In this document: positions 23,170 through 32,038 of the stretch, piece after piece
Layout: each line of letters opens with the position of its first letter
How positions within the stretch are numbered: position 1 is the first letter of the stretch
From: Curtobacterium sp. BH-2-1-1
GTDB lineage: Bacteria > Actinomycetota > Actinomycetes > Actinomycetales > Microbacteriaceae
Assembly: GCF_001806325.1 (NCBI RefSeq)
Contig: NZ_CP017580.1
Location: forward strand, 2,790,001 to 2,854,000
Direction of reading: 5' to 3'
DNA length: 64,000 nt
Translations under genes and position numbers: made by a program
Notes under the pieces: model-generated
Databases searched by the model: none
What the model was told of the DNA's origin: nothing
Seen by the model: only the letters and a program-made list of their open reading frames with translations

Positions 23170-24504
23170 ATGGACCAGCCGTTGCGCGCACCCTGGCGCG
23201 CGATGATCCGGTACGTCGTGTTCGGCGTCGGCATCGCCGCTGCCCTCGTGCTGCTCTCGTTGGTGCTCGGCGCTCGTCCGGCCGCGGCGGCCCCCGCGCC
23301 CGCCCAGCAGACGCTGCAGACCCACCCGTCGCAGCAGCGCGGGCTGGTCGGCGGGGTCGTCGACGGCCTCGGCGACACCGTCCAGGGCGTCGCTGGTGGA
23401 GTCGGGCACGTCGTCGACGGCGTCGTCGCCCCGGTCCGGAAGGCCGTCGCCCCCGCCGCTCCGGCAGCCCCGGCCGTGCCCACGCCGAGCGCCCCGGCAG
23501 CGCACCCGGCACCCGCGGCCCCCGCGGCCCCGGCCCCCGCAGCTCCGGCACCGACCCACCCGTCGAGCGCCGCTCCGGCCCACACGCAGCCGTCGAGCGC
23601 CGCTCCGGCACCGTCCACACCGGCACCCGCCGCACCCGCCCCGGCTGCACCCGCAGCACCGGCAGCGCAGCCCGCGGCGGCACCCGCAGCGACCAGCGCG
23701 ACCCCCGCAGCACCGCAGGCCGGACCGGCGGAGGCGAGCAGCGCCTCCAGGCCCGTCACCGGCACGGTCGCGACCGTCCTCCGTCCCGTCACCGGCGCCG
23801 TCCAGATCCTCACCGACGCTCGCCCCGTGACCACCGTCGTGCACTCGCTCGACCAGGTGGTCGGCGGCCTCCCGGTCGTCGGCACGGTCCTCGGCGACGA
23901 CACCCTCGGCACCGTGACCGACCCGGTCAGCGGGCTGGTGGACGACACCCTCGGCGGCGTCGGCACGGTCGTCGGATCGGTGCCGGACGTGCTCACCGGC
24001 CTGCCTCCGACGGTCGGCGGTGTCCTGCCAGGAGGCACGGATCCCGTCGTCGGACTCCCCACCGCTCCGGTGGGCGGCACGTCCACTGCCCCGGTCGCGT
24101 CGACACCGTCGCTCACGTCCCCGGGCGCCGCCAGCGCTGTCGCGCCGGCAACCGTGGCGGCGGACAGCGCTGCGGAGCGGACGGACGCCGTCGCCACCGT
24201 GCGGGCCTCCGTGCTCGCCGGAGGTGCGAGCGCCGCCGCTGCACCGGGCGTGCAGGACGCGACGTTCGGCGGCCGGGCACTCCTCGTCCCCGAGGGCCAC
24301 GGCGTCACGTTCGGCGGCCCCGCGGACGGCTCCGCCACCGGTGCTCTCGGTGGCAGCGCTGCCGGTTCCGCCGGGTCGGCAGCAGCCGTCGGCATCGTCG
24401 GTTCCGACGACCAGGTCTCCCTCGCCGCGGGGTCACGCGGCACCGTCGCCGATGACGCCGTTCCCGCGTCCATCGTCGGCGAGCACGACGTCGCCCCTGA
24501 CTGA
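23170..24504 (+). CDS. secreted or membrane-anchored Ala/Pro-rich protein
   Basis: 444 residues. Basic N-terminus (MDQPLRAPWRAMIRY), one hydrophobic helix (about residues 13-35) ending in ARPAAAAPAPA, a likely signal peptide or anchor. Then a Gly/Val segment, a long Pro-Ala-Ser run (about 95-200; repeats such as HPSSAAPAHTQPSSAAPAP), and a Val/Gly/Asp/Thr-rich region with recurring PVxGTV, GTVTDPV and VGGLP units. No sorting signal or C-terminal span is seen. A role in the envelope is inferred from composition and from the neighbouring sortase-type protein. RBS AGGAGGTGAGCGC precedes the ATG. Confidence 0.75.
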   Translation: MDQPLRAPWRAMIRYVVFGVGIAAALVLLSLVLGARPAAAAPAPAQQTLQTHPSQQRGLVGGVVDGLGDTVQGVAGGVGHVVDGVVAPVRKAVAPAAPAAPAVPTPSAPAAHPAPAAPAAPAPAAPAPTHPSSAAPAHTQPSSAAPAPSTPAPAAPAPAAPAAPAAQPAAAPAATSATPAAPQAGPAEASSASRPVTGTVATVLRPVTGAVQILTDARPVTTVVHSLDQVVGGLPVVGTVLGDDTLGTVTDPVSGLVDDTLGGVGTVVGSVPDVLTGLPPTVGGVLPGGTDPVVGLPTAPVGGTSTAPVASTPSLTSPGAASAVAPATVAADSAAERTDAVATVRASVLAGGASAAAAPGVQDATFGGRALLVPEGHGVTFGGPADGSATGALGGSAAGSAGSAAAVGIVGSDDQVSLAAGSRGTVADDAVPASIVGEHDVAPD

Positions 24505-24594
24505 GATCGGTGCGCCTGTCCGACACGGCAGGCACGCACCACCGGCCGCCATCGCGGTCGGTCCACATCTCATCTCGATCAGGGAGCAACGATC

Positions 24595-26244
24595 ATGAAC
24601 AAGTACGTCTCGAGAGGGCTCTGGTTCGCCCTCTTCGTCGGCGGTCTGACGCTCGGGGGTGCGGTCGCGGCGAACGCGGCGACGACCTCCGGAGCGGACG
24701 GCACCGCCTCGGGCACACAGGTGGCACCGTCGATCGACGCGCCGGTGTCCGCGACCGGCAACGCACTCGGGGTCCTCGGCGACGCCGTGTCGTCGGTCAC
24801 CCGTCCGGCAGCGCCCGCGGCCCCGGCCGCACCGTCGTCCTCGGCTCCGGCCGCGACACCGTCCACGTCGGGTGCCGACGGCATCGCCTCGGGGACGCAG
24901 GTCGTGCCCGACGTCGCGGCGCCCGTGCAGGTCGCGGGCAACGCGATCGCGGTCGGTGGCGACGCTGCCGCGGCATCCGCACCGGCTCCGGCAGCTTCGG
25001 CTGCTCCGGCGGCCCCTGCTGCTGCGCCCGCTGCGGCGCCGACGACCTCCGGGTCGGACGGCATCGCCTCGGGGACCCAGGTCGCCGGTGCGGTGACCGC
25101 GCCGGTCTCCGCGACGGGCAACGCGGTGGCGGTCGGCGGCGACGCCGTGTCCGCTGCCGCCACTCCTGCCGCGTCGGCGCCCGCTGCCTCGGCGCCTGCT
25201 GCTCCGGCGGCGGCGCCGACGACCTCCGGGTCGGACGGCACGGCCTCGGGCACGCAGGTCGCGCCCGTGGTGTCCGTGCCGGTGACGGTGTCGGGGAACG
25301 GCATCGGGCTGCTCGGTGACGGTGCCAGCTCGGGGTCGACGGCCCCGGCTGCCGGCACCACGACGCCGGCCGCGGGTGGTTCGACCTCGGGGTCGGACGG
25401 CACGGCCTCGGGCACGCAGGTCGCGCCGGTGGTGTCCGTCCCGGTGACGGTGTCGGGCAACGGCATCGGGCTGCTCGGTGACGGCACCTCGGCGGGCGCA
25501 GCTGCCCCGACGGCCGGCACCACGACGCCGGCCGCGGGTGGTTCGACCTCCGGGTCGGACGGCACGGCCTCGGGCACGCAGGTCGCGCCGGTGGTGTCGG
25601 TTCCGGTGACGATCGGTGGGAACGGCATCGGCCTCGTCGGTGACGGCACGAGCACGGGTTCCGCCGCCCCGGCGACCGGGACCACGACGCCCACCACGGG
25701 CGGATCCACCTCGGGTGACGGGGGACTGCTCTCGGGCAGCCAGATCACACCCGTGATCAGCCTCCCGATCACCATCGGCGGCAACGGGATCGGCATCGTC
25801 GGCGACGGCACCAGCTCGACGACGACGCCCGGTGGCGGCACCACCCCCGGTGACGGCACCGACCCCGGCGACGGCACGGACCCGGGCGACGGCACCACCC
25901 CTGGTGACGGCACGGATCCCGGTGACGGCACCACCCCTGGTGACGGCACCGACCCCGGCGACGGGAACGGCGCTGGCGACGGCACCACGCCCGTCTCGGT
26001 GACCACCCCGGCCACCGGGGCCGGCGCGGCCGTGGCGACCAGCGCCTCCCGGCCCGCGACGGTCGTGGCGACGACCGCCGGTGCCTCGACGGTCGTCCAG
26101 GCCGCCGTCCGCACGGTGGCTGCATCGAGCAGCCAGCCGGCCCTCGCCTACACGGGAGCGTCCTCGCCGGTCGTCCCTGCCGGCATCGCCCTGCTGCTGC
26201 TCCTCGCCGGAGCCGGGACCCTGGTGCTGCGCAAGCGGCACTGA
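24595..26244 (+). CDS. cell-wall-anchored repeat protein, cysteine-free chaplin-like repeats, LAYTG sorting motif
   Basis: 549 residues. Signal peptide 1-28 (LGGAVAANA). Seven repeats of about 32 residues follow, each like SGSDGTASGTQVAPVVSVP plus VTVSGNGIGLLGDG, separated by Ala/Pro/Thr linkers; repeats 4-6 are nearly identical also in DNA (about 25230-25650). The SGxQV...PV.V.GN.I...GD pattern resembles the chaplin domain (hydrophobic amyloid coat proteins of Streptomyces) but has no cysteine. Next a PGDGTDPGDGTTPGDG spacer, then LAYTG (517-521), a hydrophobic helix and KRH, a sortase E-type signal. An assembling surface layer or adhesin is inferred. Confidence 0.85.
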   Translation: MNKYVSRGLWFALFVGGLTLGGAVAANAATTSGADGTASGTQVAPSIDAPVSATGNALGVLGDAVSSVTRPAAPAAPAAPSSSAPAATPSTSGADGIASGTQVVPDVAAPVQVAGNAIAVGGDAAAASAPAPAASAAPAAPAAAPAAAPTTSGSDGIASGTQVAGAVTAPVSATGNAVAVGGDAVSAAATPAASAPAASAPAAPAAAPTTSGSDGTASGTQVAPVVSVPVTVSGNGIGLLGDGASSGSTAPAAGTTTPAAGGSTSGSDGTASGTQVAPVVSVPVTVSGNGIGLLGDGTSAGAAAPTAGTTTPAAGGSTSGSDGTASGTQVAPVVSVPVTIGGNGIGLVGDGTSTGSAAPATGTTTPTTGGSTSGDGGLLSGSQITPVISLPITIGGNGIGIVGDGTSSTTTPGGGTTPGDGTDPGDGTDPGDGTTPGDGTDPGDGTTPGDGTDPGDGNGAGDGTTPVSVTTPATGAGAAVATSASRPATVVATTAGASTVVQAAVRTVAASSSQPALAYTGASSPVVPAGIALLLLLAGAGTLVLRKRH

Positions 26245-26258
26245 CGTCCGACGGGCTC

Positions 26259-26285
26259 GAGGGGCACCGCGCCGCGGTGCCCCTC
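26259..26285 (+). terminator. terminator of the surface-protein gene
   Basis: GAGGGGCACCGC (26259-26270), loop GCC, GCGGTGCCCCTC (26274-26285): a perfect 12-bp stem 14 bases after the stop codon, without a clear U-tract. Confidence 0.65.
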
Positions 26286-26439
26286 GCACCCGTGCCCGCC
26301 GTCGGCCGGACCTGTGTCCGCCGTCCGCCGTCCGCTGGACGAACGCCGAAGGCTCTCTGGGAGCCGACCATGGCGAACCTGTGCGGAGCAGAAGCGCCTC
26401 CGAGGCCACCCGGCAGCAGGGCAGCGCCACGATGAGAGC

Positions 26440-27753
26440 GTGCTCCACGACCTCCTGCGCATCCCCATCACGGGCTCGACCGTCCTCGTACCGGTCGACG
26501 TGCTCGCCGCCGTCCTCGTCGTGTGGGCGCTCCTCGCCCGGCCGCGATCGCTCGGCCGCGTGCTCGTCCGGATCGCCGCCCTCGGCGTCGGTGCGGTCGC
26601 CGGCCTGGCGCTCGTCTGGTGGTTCGGCGACGTCCAGGACGCGTTCGGTGTCGCGTTCACCTCGGTGACCCGGATGTGGGTCGCCCTGGCGTGCGCCGGG
26701 ATCCTGCTGCTGGTCGTGCTGCTCGTGCAGGGCGGCTGGACGGGCCGGGTGGTCGCCGGGGCCGCTGCCGCGAGCCTGCTGCTCGCAGCGGGACTCGGCA
26801 TCAACGTCGACTTCGGCTTCTACAAGAACGTCGAGCAGGCCATCGCCACGAACCCCTACAAGACGCGGACCCTGGCGGAACGGAACCCTGCGGTCGAGCG
26901 GCTCGTCGACCTGCACGACTGGCACGCCCCGGCGGACATGCCGAAGGAGGGCGAGACGTTCAGCGTGACGATCCCCGGCACGATCTCGCACTTCCACGCC
27001 CGGAAGGCCGTGGTGTGGCTCCCGCCGGCCGCGCAGGTCCGGAACGCCCCGGCGCTGCCCGTGCTCGTCGCACTCTCCGGGCAACCCGGCGAACCGGCCG
27101 ACCTCTTCCAGACCGGCGACATCGGCCACTACCTTGACCGGTATGCAGCAGCGCACGACGGCCTCGCCCCGATCGTCGTCGCCCCGGACCAGCTCGGCGC
27201 CCCGAACCGCAACCCGATGTGCGTGGACTCCCGGCGGCTCGGGCGCAGCGAGACCTACGTCATGACGGACACCGTCGACTGGATCCGGAAGCACCTCGCG
27301 GTCGCCACGGCACCGACGGGCTGGGGCGTGCTCGGCTTCTCCGAGGGGGCCACCTGCGCGATGCAGTTCTCGTCCGCCCACCCCGACGTCTTCGGGTCCG
27401 CGCTGGCGATCTCGAGCGAGATCGCCCCGAAGAACGGCAGCCTGCAGCACACCATCGCCGTCGGCTTCGGCGGTTCCCGCTCGACCTACGACGCCGCGAC
27501 GCCGGTCGCCGAGATGCGCGCCCACGGCCGGTACGCCGACCACCTCGTCGTGTTCGGGGTGGGCGGGGACGACGCTCCGTACAAGGCGTCCACCGCCACG
27601 CTCCGTGCGGCGGCCGAGCGGGAGGGCATCGCCACGCAGCTGGTCGTCTCACCGGGGTCGGCGCACGACTGGAACACCGTCCGCTACGTGCTCGCACACG
27701 GCCTCCCACCGGTGCTCGACCACCTCGGGCTCCCCGCGAGCGGACCGCTGTGA
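26440..27753 (+). CDS. membrane-anchored esterase with alpha/beta-hydrolase fold (esterase D/Ag85-like)
   Basis: 437 residues. Four membrane helices occupy residues about 10-125; the rest is an extracytoplasmic alpha/beta hydrolase of the putative-esterase family (PF00756-like; antigen 85 belongs here). GWGVLGFSEGATCAMQF holds the nucleophile elbow G-F-S-E-G (Ser about 301); SAHDW near residue 409 gives the catalytic His, and VGGDD likely the acid region. GTG 26440 is chosen because the membrane part begins there. Its stop overlaps the start of the MprF-like gene (GTGA). By analogy with aminoacyl-lipid hydrolases encoded next to lipid aminoacyl synthases it may cleave an aminoacyl lipid; this is inference. 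Confidence 0.83.
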   Translation: MLHDLLRIPITGSTVLVPVDVLAAVLVVWALLARPRSLGRVLVRIAALGVGAVAGLALVWWFGDVQDAFGVAFTSVTRMWVALACAGILLLVVLLVQGGWTGRVVAGAAAASLLLAAGLGINVDFGFYKNVEQAIATNPYKTRTLAERNPAVERLVDLHDWHAPADMPKEGETFSVTIPGTISHFHARKAVVWLPPAAQVRNAPALPVLVALSGQPGEPADLFQTGDIGHYLDRYAAAHDGLAPIVVAPDQLGAPNRNPMCVDSRRLGRSETYVMTDTVDWIRKHLAVATAPTGWGVLGFSEGATCAMQFSSAHPDVFGSALAISSEIAPKNGSLQHTIAVGFGGSRSTYDAATPVAEMRAHGRYADHLVVFGVGGDDAPYKASTATLRAAAEREGIATQLVVSPGSAHDWNTVRYVLAHGLPPVLDHLGLPASGPL

Positions 27754-30173
27754 GCGGCGTCGCATCGGCAGTGGCGACGGTCCGCCGGGTCGTCGTCACC
27801 CGCCCGGTCACCACGGCGATCGTCCTGCTCGTGCTCGCGACCTCGACGCTCGCGTTCGTGCTCCGGCTGGAGCACGGAGCGCACGCGACCGTGTTCGGTC
27901 CGTTCCGGGTCTTCGCGGCGTCGACCGGCGTGCTCGCCCTGCTGCTGACGCTCGCCGGGGTGGTCGTGCTCGTCGGGGCGTCGGAGCGGCTCATGGGGTC
28001 CTGGCGCACGGCACTGGCCTTCGTGGTCACGACCGTCGTCGGTACGGGCATCGCCGCGTTCGCCGTGCTCGTCGACCTCGACGGCAAGGGCGCCGTGCCG
28101 ATGGTGCTCGGCCGGGCGACGAGCTTCGACCCCTGGACCGCCATCGTCGGCACGGTCGTCACCGCCAGCGCCTTCGCGGGGACGCTGTGGCGGCGGCGGA
28201 TCCGGGTGAACGCCCTCGCCGTGGTCGCCGCCCTCCTGCTCTACGCCGGGCACGTCTCCGACCTGTCCGCCGTCCTCGCCGCGGCCGCCGGGTGGCTGCT
28301 CGGCGAACTCTTGCGCCGCACGCCGAAGCGGCAGGGCTGGGTGCGCAGCTCGCACCGCGAGATCCGGGTGCTGCTCGGCACCGCGGTGCTGGTGTCCGCC
28401 GTCGGACCCGTCATCGCGCTGGTGTCCCGCGCGCGGGTGGGGCTCCTCGCACCGATCGCCGCGGTCGTCGGCGCGGGCCCCGTCACCCCGGTGCGGGGCT
28501 GCCGTGCGGACGCGGTCGCGGGGGAGTGCCTCCGCGGGCTACTGTCCTTCCGTGCGACCGACCCGTGGACCCTCGTGCTCGCCGTCGCGCCCCTGCTCGT
28601 GCTCGTCGTCGGTGGACTCGGGCTCTTCCGCGGCAGTCGCTTCGCGGTGTGGCTCGTGGTCGTCGTCGACACGGTGACGGCGATCGCCGCCGCGATCACC
28701 TACGGCCTCGTCCCGGGGCGCGTCGTCGCGCAGCACGGCCTCGAGGACCAGTTCGTCACCGACGTGTCCATCGTCGCGTCGATCGTCGTCCCGCTCGGGA
28801 CCGCGGTCGTCCTCGTCGTGTTGCGGCGGTCCTTCACGGTGCTCACCAGCCGGCGCCGCGTCGTCGCCTTCGCGGTGACCGTCGGTGCGGCCGCGGTCGG
28901 CATCGTCGTCGTGGTGCTGGTCGTAACCGCGTCCTCGGCGCACCACGTCGAGGACCCCCTGCGGCTGGCGCTCGCCGCCCTGGGTCCGCTCGCACCGGTG
29001 AGCTTCTGGGACCGGCTCCCGTCACTCGACCACGCGCTCCGGCTCGTGCTCGGGCTGAGCGGACCGGTGCTCTGGCTGGTCGTGGCGATCGCCGCCGTCC
29101 GGCCGACCGGGGCCGTCGAACCCGACACCGACGCCGACGCTGCACACGCCGACCGCGAGCGCGCCCGCGCCCTGCTCGTCGCCGGCGGCGGGGACGCATT
29201 CGGCTGGATGACGACCTGGCAGGGCAACGCCTACTGGTTCGCCGAGGACGGACGCGCCGGCGTCGCCTTCCGCCGCAACGGCCGCGTCGCGGTGACGGTC
29301 GGCGGACCCTTCGGCTGGCCCGACGCCCGCACGGCGGCGATGACCGCGTTCGCCCGGTGGTGCGACGACAACGGCTGGACGGCGGTCTTCTACGGCATCG
29401 GCGCGGAGACCGCCGGGGTGCTCACCGCGCAGGGCTGGGCGACGCTCCCGGTGGCCGAGGACGCCGATTTCGACCCCCGGACGTGGACGACGAGCGGGAA
29501 GAAGAAGCAGGACGTCCGGACCTCGGTGAACAAGGCGGCGCGCGAGGGCCTCACCGCGACCTGGTCGAGCTGGCAGCAGCTGCCCGCGTCCACCACCCGG
29601 CAGATCGAGGCGATCTCCGAGGAGTGGGTCGCCGAGCGCGAGCTGCCCGAGATGGGGTTCACCCTGGGCGGGGTCGACGAGATGCGCGACCCCGCGGTGC
29701 GCACCCTCGTCGCGCAGGACCCCGAGGGCACGGTGCTCGCGGTCACGAGCTGGTTGCCGGGGTACCGGGACGGCCGGGTCGTCGCCTGGACGCTCGACGT
29801 CATGCGACGCACGCCCGCGGCACCGAACGGCGTGATGGAGTTCCTCGTCGCGAGTGCGGCCGACCGGATGCGCGAGGACGGCGTCGAGCGACTCAGCCTG
29901 TCCGCGGCCCCGCTCGCGCAGGCCGCCGAGGGCCCGCAGGCGAACGACGGCGTGCAGAGCCTGCTGGACCTGGTCGGCGGGGTCCTCGAGCCGGTCTACG
30001 GGTTCCGGTCGCTGCTGCGGTTCAAGCAGAAGTTCGGCCCCGAGCTGCACCCGCTGGTGCTCGCCTACCCGGACCCGGTCGCGCTGCCGGCGATCGGGAT
30101 CGCGGTGGTGCGCGCGTACCTGCCGGACCTGTCGCTCCGGCAGGCGGTGGCGTTGGCGCGCGGGCGCGGCTGA
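27750..30173 (+). CDS. MprF-like phosphatidylglycerol lysyltransferase-domain protein (DUF2156)
   Basis: 807 residues. Residues 1-460 contain about 12-13 hydrophobic segments; residues about 470-790 form the soluble tandem-GNAT catalytic domain (DUF2156) that transfers an amino acid from aminoacyl-tRNA to a lipid such as phosphatidylglycerol. GNAYWFAEDGRAGVAFRRNG, VTVGGPFGWPDA and WVAERELPEMGFTLG are recognisable motifs. The amino acid (Lys, Ala or other) cannot be told. Such enzymes reduce surface charge and give resistance to cationic peptides. Coupled translation with the upstream esterase suggests one pathway. No lysyl-tRNA synthetase fusion, unlike mycobacterial LysX. Confidence 0.88.
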   Translation: MSGVASAVATVRRVVVTRPVTTAIVLLVLATSTLAFVLRLEHGAHATVFGPFRVFAASTGVLALLLTLAGVVVLVGASERLMGSWRTALAFVVTTVVGTGIAAFAVLVDLDGKGAVPMVLGRATSFDPWTAIVGTVVTASAFAGTLWRRRIRVNALAVVAALLLYAGHVSDLSAVLAAAAGWLLGELLRRTPKRQGWVRSSHREIRVLLGTAVLVSAVGPVIALVSRARVGLLAPIAAVVGAGPVTPVRGCRADAVAGECLRGLLSFRATDPWTLVLAVAPLLVLVVGGLGLFRGSRFAVWLVVVVDTVTAIAAAITYGLVPGRVVAQHGLEDQFVTDVSIVASIVVPLGTAVVLVVLRRSFTVLTSRRRVVAFAVTVGAAAVGIVVVVLVVTASSAHHVEDPLRLALAALGPLAPVSFWDRLPSLDHALRLVLGLSGPVLWLVVAIAAVRPTGAVEPDTDADAAHADRERARALLVAGGGDAFGWMTTWQGNAYWFAEDGRAGVAFRRNGRVAVTVGGPFGWPDARTAAMTAFARWCDDNGWTAVFYGIGAETAGVLTAQGWATLPVAEDADFDPRTWTTSGKKKQDVRTSVNKAAREGLTATWSSWQQLPASTTRQIEAISEEWVAERELPEMGFTLGGVDEMRDPAVRTLVAQDPEGTVLAVTSWLPGYRDGRVVAWTLDVMRRTPAAPNGVMEFLVASAADRMREDGVERLSLSAAPLAQAAEGPQANDGVQSLLDLVGGVLEPVYGFRSLLRFKQKFGPELHPLVLAYPDPVALPAIGIAVVRAYLPDLSLRQAVALARGRG

Positions 30174-30197
30174 GCAGACGGACCGACGGACGGTTCG

Positions 30198-30279
30198 GGA
30201 GGCGCGGCGCACGTCCGCCCCGCGGCCAGCGGGACCGGGTGGCGGACGCGGGTCGCGGGGTCGGCCGCACCGCGCCTCC
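30198..30279. repeat. GGAGGCGCGG-family inverted pair with long spacer
   Basis: GGAGGCGCGG (30198-30207) and CCGCGCCTCC (30270-30279) lie 62 bases apart in the gap between the MprF-like gene and the FMN riboswitch. The long GC-rich spacer could itself fold; it may terminate the upstream transcript. Confidence 0.55.
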
Positions 30280-30370
30280 TGGCCCGCAGCGCGGTCACGC
30301 GACGTCCGGTTACGCCCACGGAACCGGCGCAACGTGTCCGTCACCTGCGTGGGGTATCGTTCCCGGTACG

Positions 30371-30503
30371 CAAGCGCTCCGGGGTCGGTGCAAGTCCGAA
30401 CCGGTGGTGACAGTCCACGAACTGATGACGGGTGCGAACCCGGCAGAGGTTGACCCGGTGGAACTCCGGGACCGACGGTGAAAGTCCGGATGGGAGGCGC
30501 GCT
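30371..30503 (+). ncRNA. FMN riboswitch (RFN element)
   Basis: Conserved RFN blocks are visible in order: GCTCCGGGGTCGGTG, CAAGTCCGAACCGGTGGTGA, CAGTCCACGAACTGATG, a variable arm, CCGGTGGAACTCCGGGACCGACGGTGAAAGTCC (read as GACCGACGGTGAAAGTCC) and GGATGGGAGGCGCGC. It precedes ribE by about 95 bases, so FMN binding would repress the ribE-ribB-ribH operon by transcription termination or RBS masking; I did not resolve which. This accounts for most of the 423-base gap from 30174 to 30596. Confidence 0.95.
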
Positions 30504-30596
30504 GGCGGACGAGACGTCCCACGATCCGTGGGTGCGACCCGTCCGTCGATGCCGACGATCGTCGAACGCCCCCGGAGTCCCGTTGAGAGGACACCA

Positions 30597-31298
30597 GTGT
30601 TCACCGGCATCATCGAGGAACTCGGCACCGTCACCGCCGTCGAGCAGCACGGCGACTCCGTCGCGCTCACCGTCCGCGGGCCCGTCGTCGTGCAGGACGC
30701 CCGGCACGGCGACTCCATCGCGACGAGCGGCGTCTGCCTGACCGTCGTCGAGCAGACCCCGGAGTCCTTCACGGCCTTCGTCATGAAGCAGACGCTCGAC
30801 ATGAGCGCGCACGGGTCGCTCGCGGTCGGCGACCGGCTCAACCTCGAACGCGCGGCCTCGGTCGGCGACCGGCTCGGCGGACACATCGTCCAGGGCCACG
30901 TCGACGGCACCGCCACCGTGCTCGAGACCGCGGACGGCGACGGCTGGCGGCGCGTCCGGTTCTCGCTCGCGCCGGACCTCAGCCCCCTGGTCGTCGACAA
31001 GGGCTCGATCGCGATCGACGGCGTCTCGCTGACGGTCAGCGCCGTGTCCTCCGAGGACACCCCGGCCGCGGACGCCTGGTTCGAGGTGAGCCTCATCCCC
31101 GAGACGCTCGAGGCCACCACGCTCGGCGCCCGCGTGCCGGGGGACCGGGTGAACATCGAGACCGACGTCCTGGCCCGGCACGTCCGGCGGATGCTGCGGC
31201 TCGACGCGGCGGTGCGGCCGCTCGAGGGTGCCACGGGTCCGCTCGAGGGCGACGCGCGTCCGCTCGAGGGTGCCACGCTCGGCCAGGAGGAGCGGTGA
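30597..31298 (+). CDS. ribE: riboflavin synthase
   Basis: 233 residues. It dismutates two 6,7-dimethyl-8-ribityllumazines to riboflavin and a pyrimidine. The two lumazine-binding domains start with [11 protein letters not shown] and [25 protein letters not shown] and [11 protein letters not shown] are the paired internal motifs. GTG start 30597 after GAGAGGA. The last 28 residues are an unusual extension made of three near repeats, [14 protein letters not shown] and PLEGATL. It is first in the riboswitch-controlled operon and its stop overlaps the ribB start. Confidence 0.95.
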   Translation: MFTGIIEELGTVTAVEQHGDSVALTVRGPVVVQDARHGDSIATSGVCLTVVEQTPESFTAFVMKQTLDMSAHGSLAVGDRLNLERAASVGDRLGGHIVQGHVDGTATVLETADGDGWRRVRFSLAPDLSPLVVDKGSIAIDGVSLTVSAVSSEDTPAADAWFEVSLIPETLEATTLGARVPGDRVNIETDVLARHVRRMLRLDAAVRPLEGATGPLEGDARPLEGATLGQEER

Positions 31299-32038
31299 TG
31301 GTCGCCGGGGCACGTCCCGCCGGGTCCGGTGCGGTCGCCGGGGCCGGGGCCGGTGTCGCGGGGCCGTCCGGCGGGGCCGGCGTGCTCGGGTTGTCGAACG
31401 TCGACGAAGCCATCGCCGCCATCGCCGCCGGCCGCCCGGTGATCGTCGCCGACGACGAGGACCGCGAGAACGAGGGCGACGTCATCCTCTCCGCCGAACT
31501 CGCCACCCCCGAGTGGATCGCCTGGACCGTGGCGCACTCGTCGGGGTTCATCTGCGCACCGGTGAGCGTCGAGATCGCCGACGCACTCGACCTCCCGCCG
31601 ATGGTCGCCCACAACGAGGACGTCCGCGGGACGGCCTACACCGTGACCGTCGACGCCGCCGTCGGGGTCACCACCGGCATCAGCGCCCACGACCGAGCGC
31701 ACACGTTGCGGGTCCTCGCCGACCCGGCGTCCGTGCGCGACGACCTGCACCGGCCCGGACACGTCGTGCCCCTGCGTGCCCGTCCGGGCGGAGTCCGCGA
31801 GCGTGCGGGCCACACCGAAGCCGCGATCGACCTGGTCACCGCCGCAGGGCTCCGACCCGCCGCGGCGATCTGCGAGATCGTCGACGAGGACGGCGGCATG
31901 ATGCGTCTGCCGGGACTCCTCGGACTCGGGGCACGCGCCGGCGTGCCCGTCATCACCATCGCCGCGCTCGCCGAGTGGCTCGACGCGGCAGACCGGGCAG
32001 CGGCGGAGTCCGCGCCCACGGAAGGAACGGCACGATGA
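31298..32038 (+). CDS. ribB: 3,4-dihydroxy-2-butanone 4-phosphate synthase (RibB only, no GTP cyclohydrolase II domain)
   Basis: 246 residues. It makes the four-carbon riboflavin precursor from ribulose 5-phosphate. [20 protein letters not shown] is the acidic metal-binding loop; [22 protein letters not shown] and [11 protein letters not shown] are substrate-binding motifs. Actinobacterial proteins are often RibBA fusions of about 420 residues; here the frame ends right after the RibB domain. An N-terminal Gly/Ala-rich extension of about 30 residues is unusual. ATG 31298 fits the AGGAGG at 31285-31290 better than the GTG three bases earlier. It overlaps ribE and ribH by four bases or fewer. 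Confidence 0.93.
   Translation: MVAGARPAGSGAVAGAGAGVAGPSGGAGVLGLSNVDEAIAAIAAGRPVIVADDEDRENEGDVILSAELATPEWIAWTVAHSSGFICAPVSVEIADALDLPPMVAHNEDVRGTAYTVTVDAAVGVTTGISAHDRAHTLRVLADPASVRDDLHRPGHVVPLRARPGGVRERAGHTEAAIDLVTAAGLRPAAAICEIVDEDGGMMRLPGLLGLGARAGVPVITIAALAEWLDAADRAAAESAPTEGTAR

Noticed and set aside
24595..26244. Regular repeats that could be mistaken for a CRISPR array
   Set aside because: The repeats keep one reading frame, encode similar peptides and have non-unique spacers; no cas genes are near.
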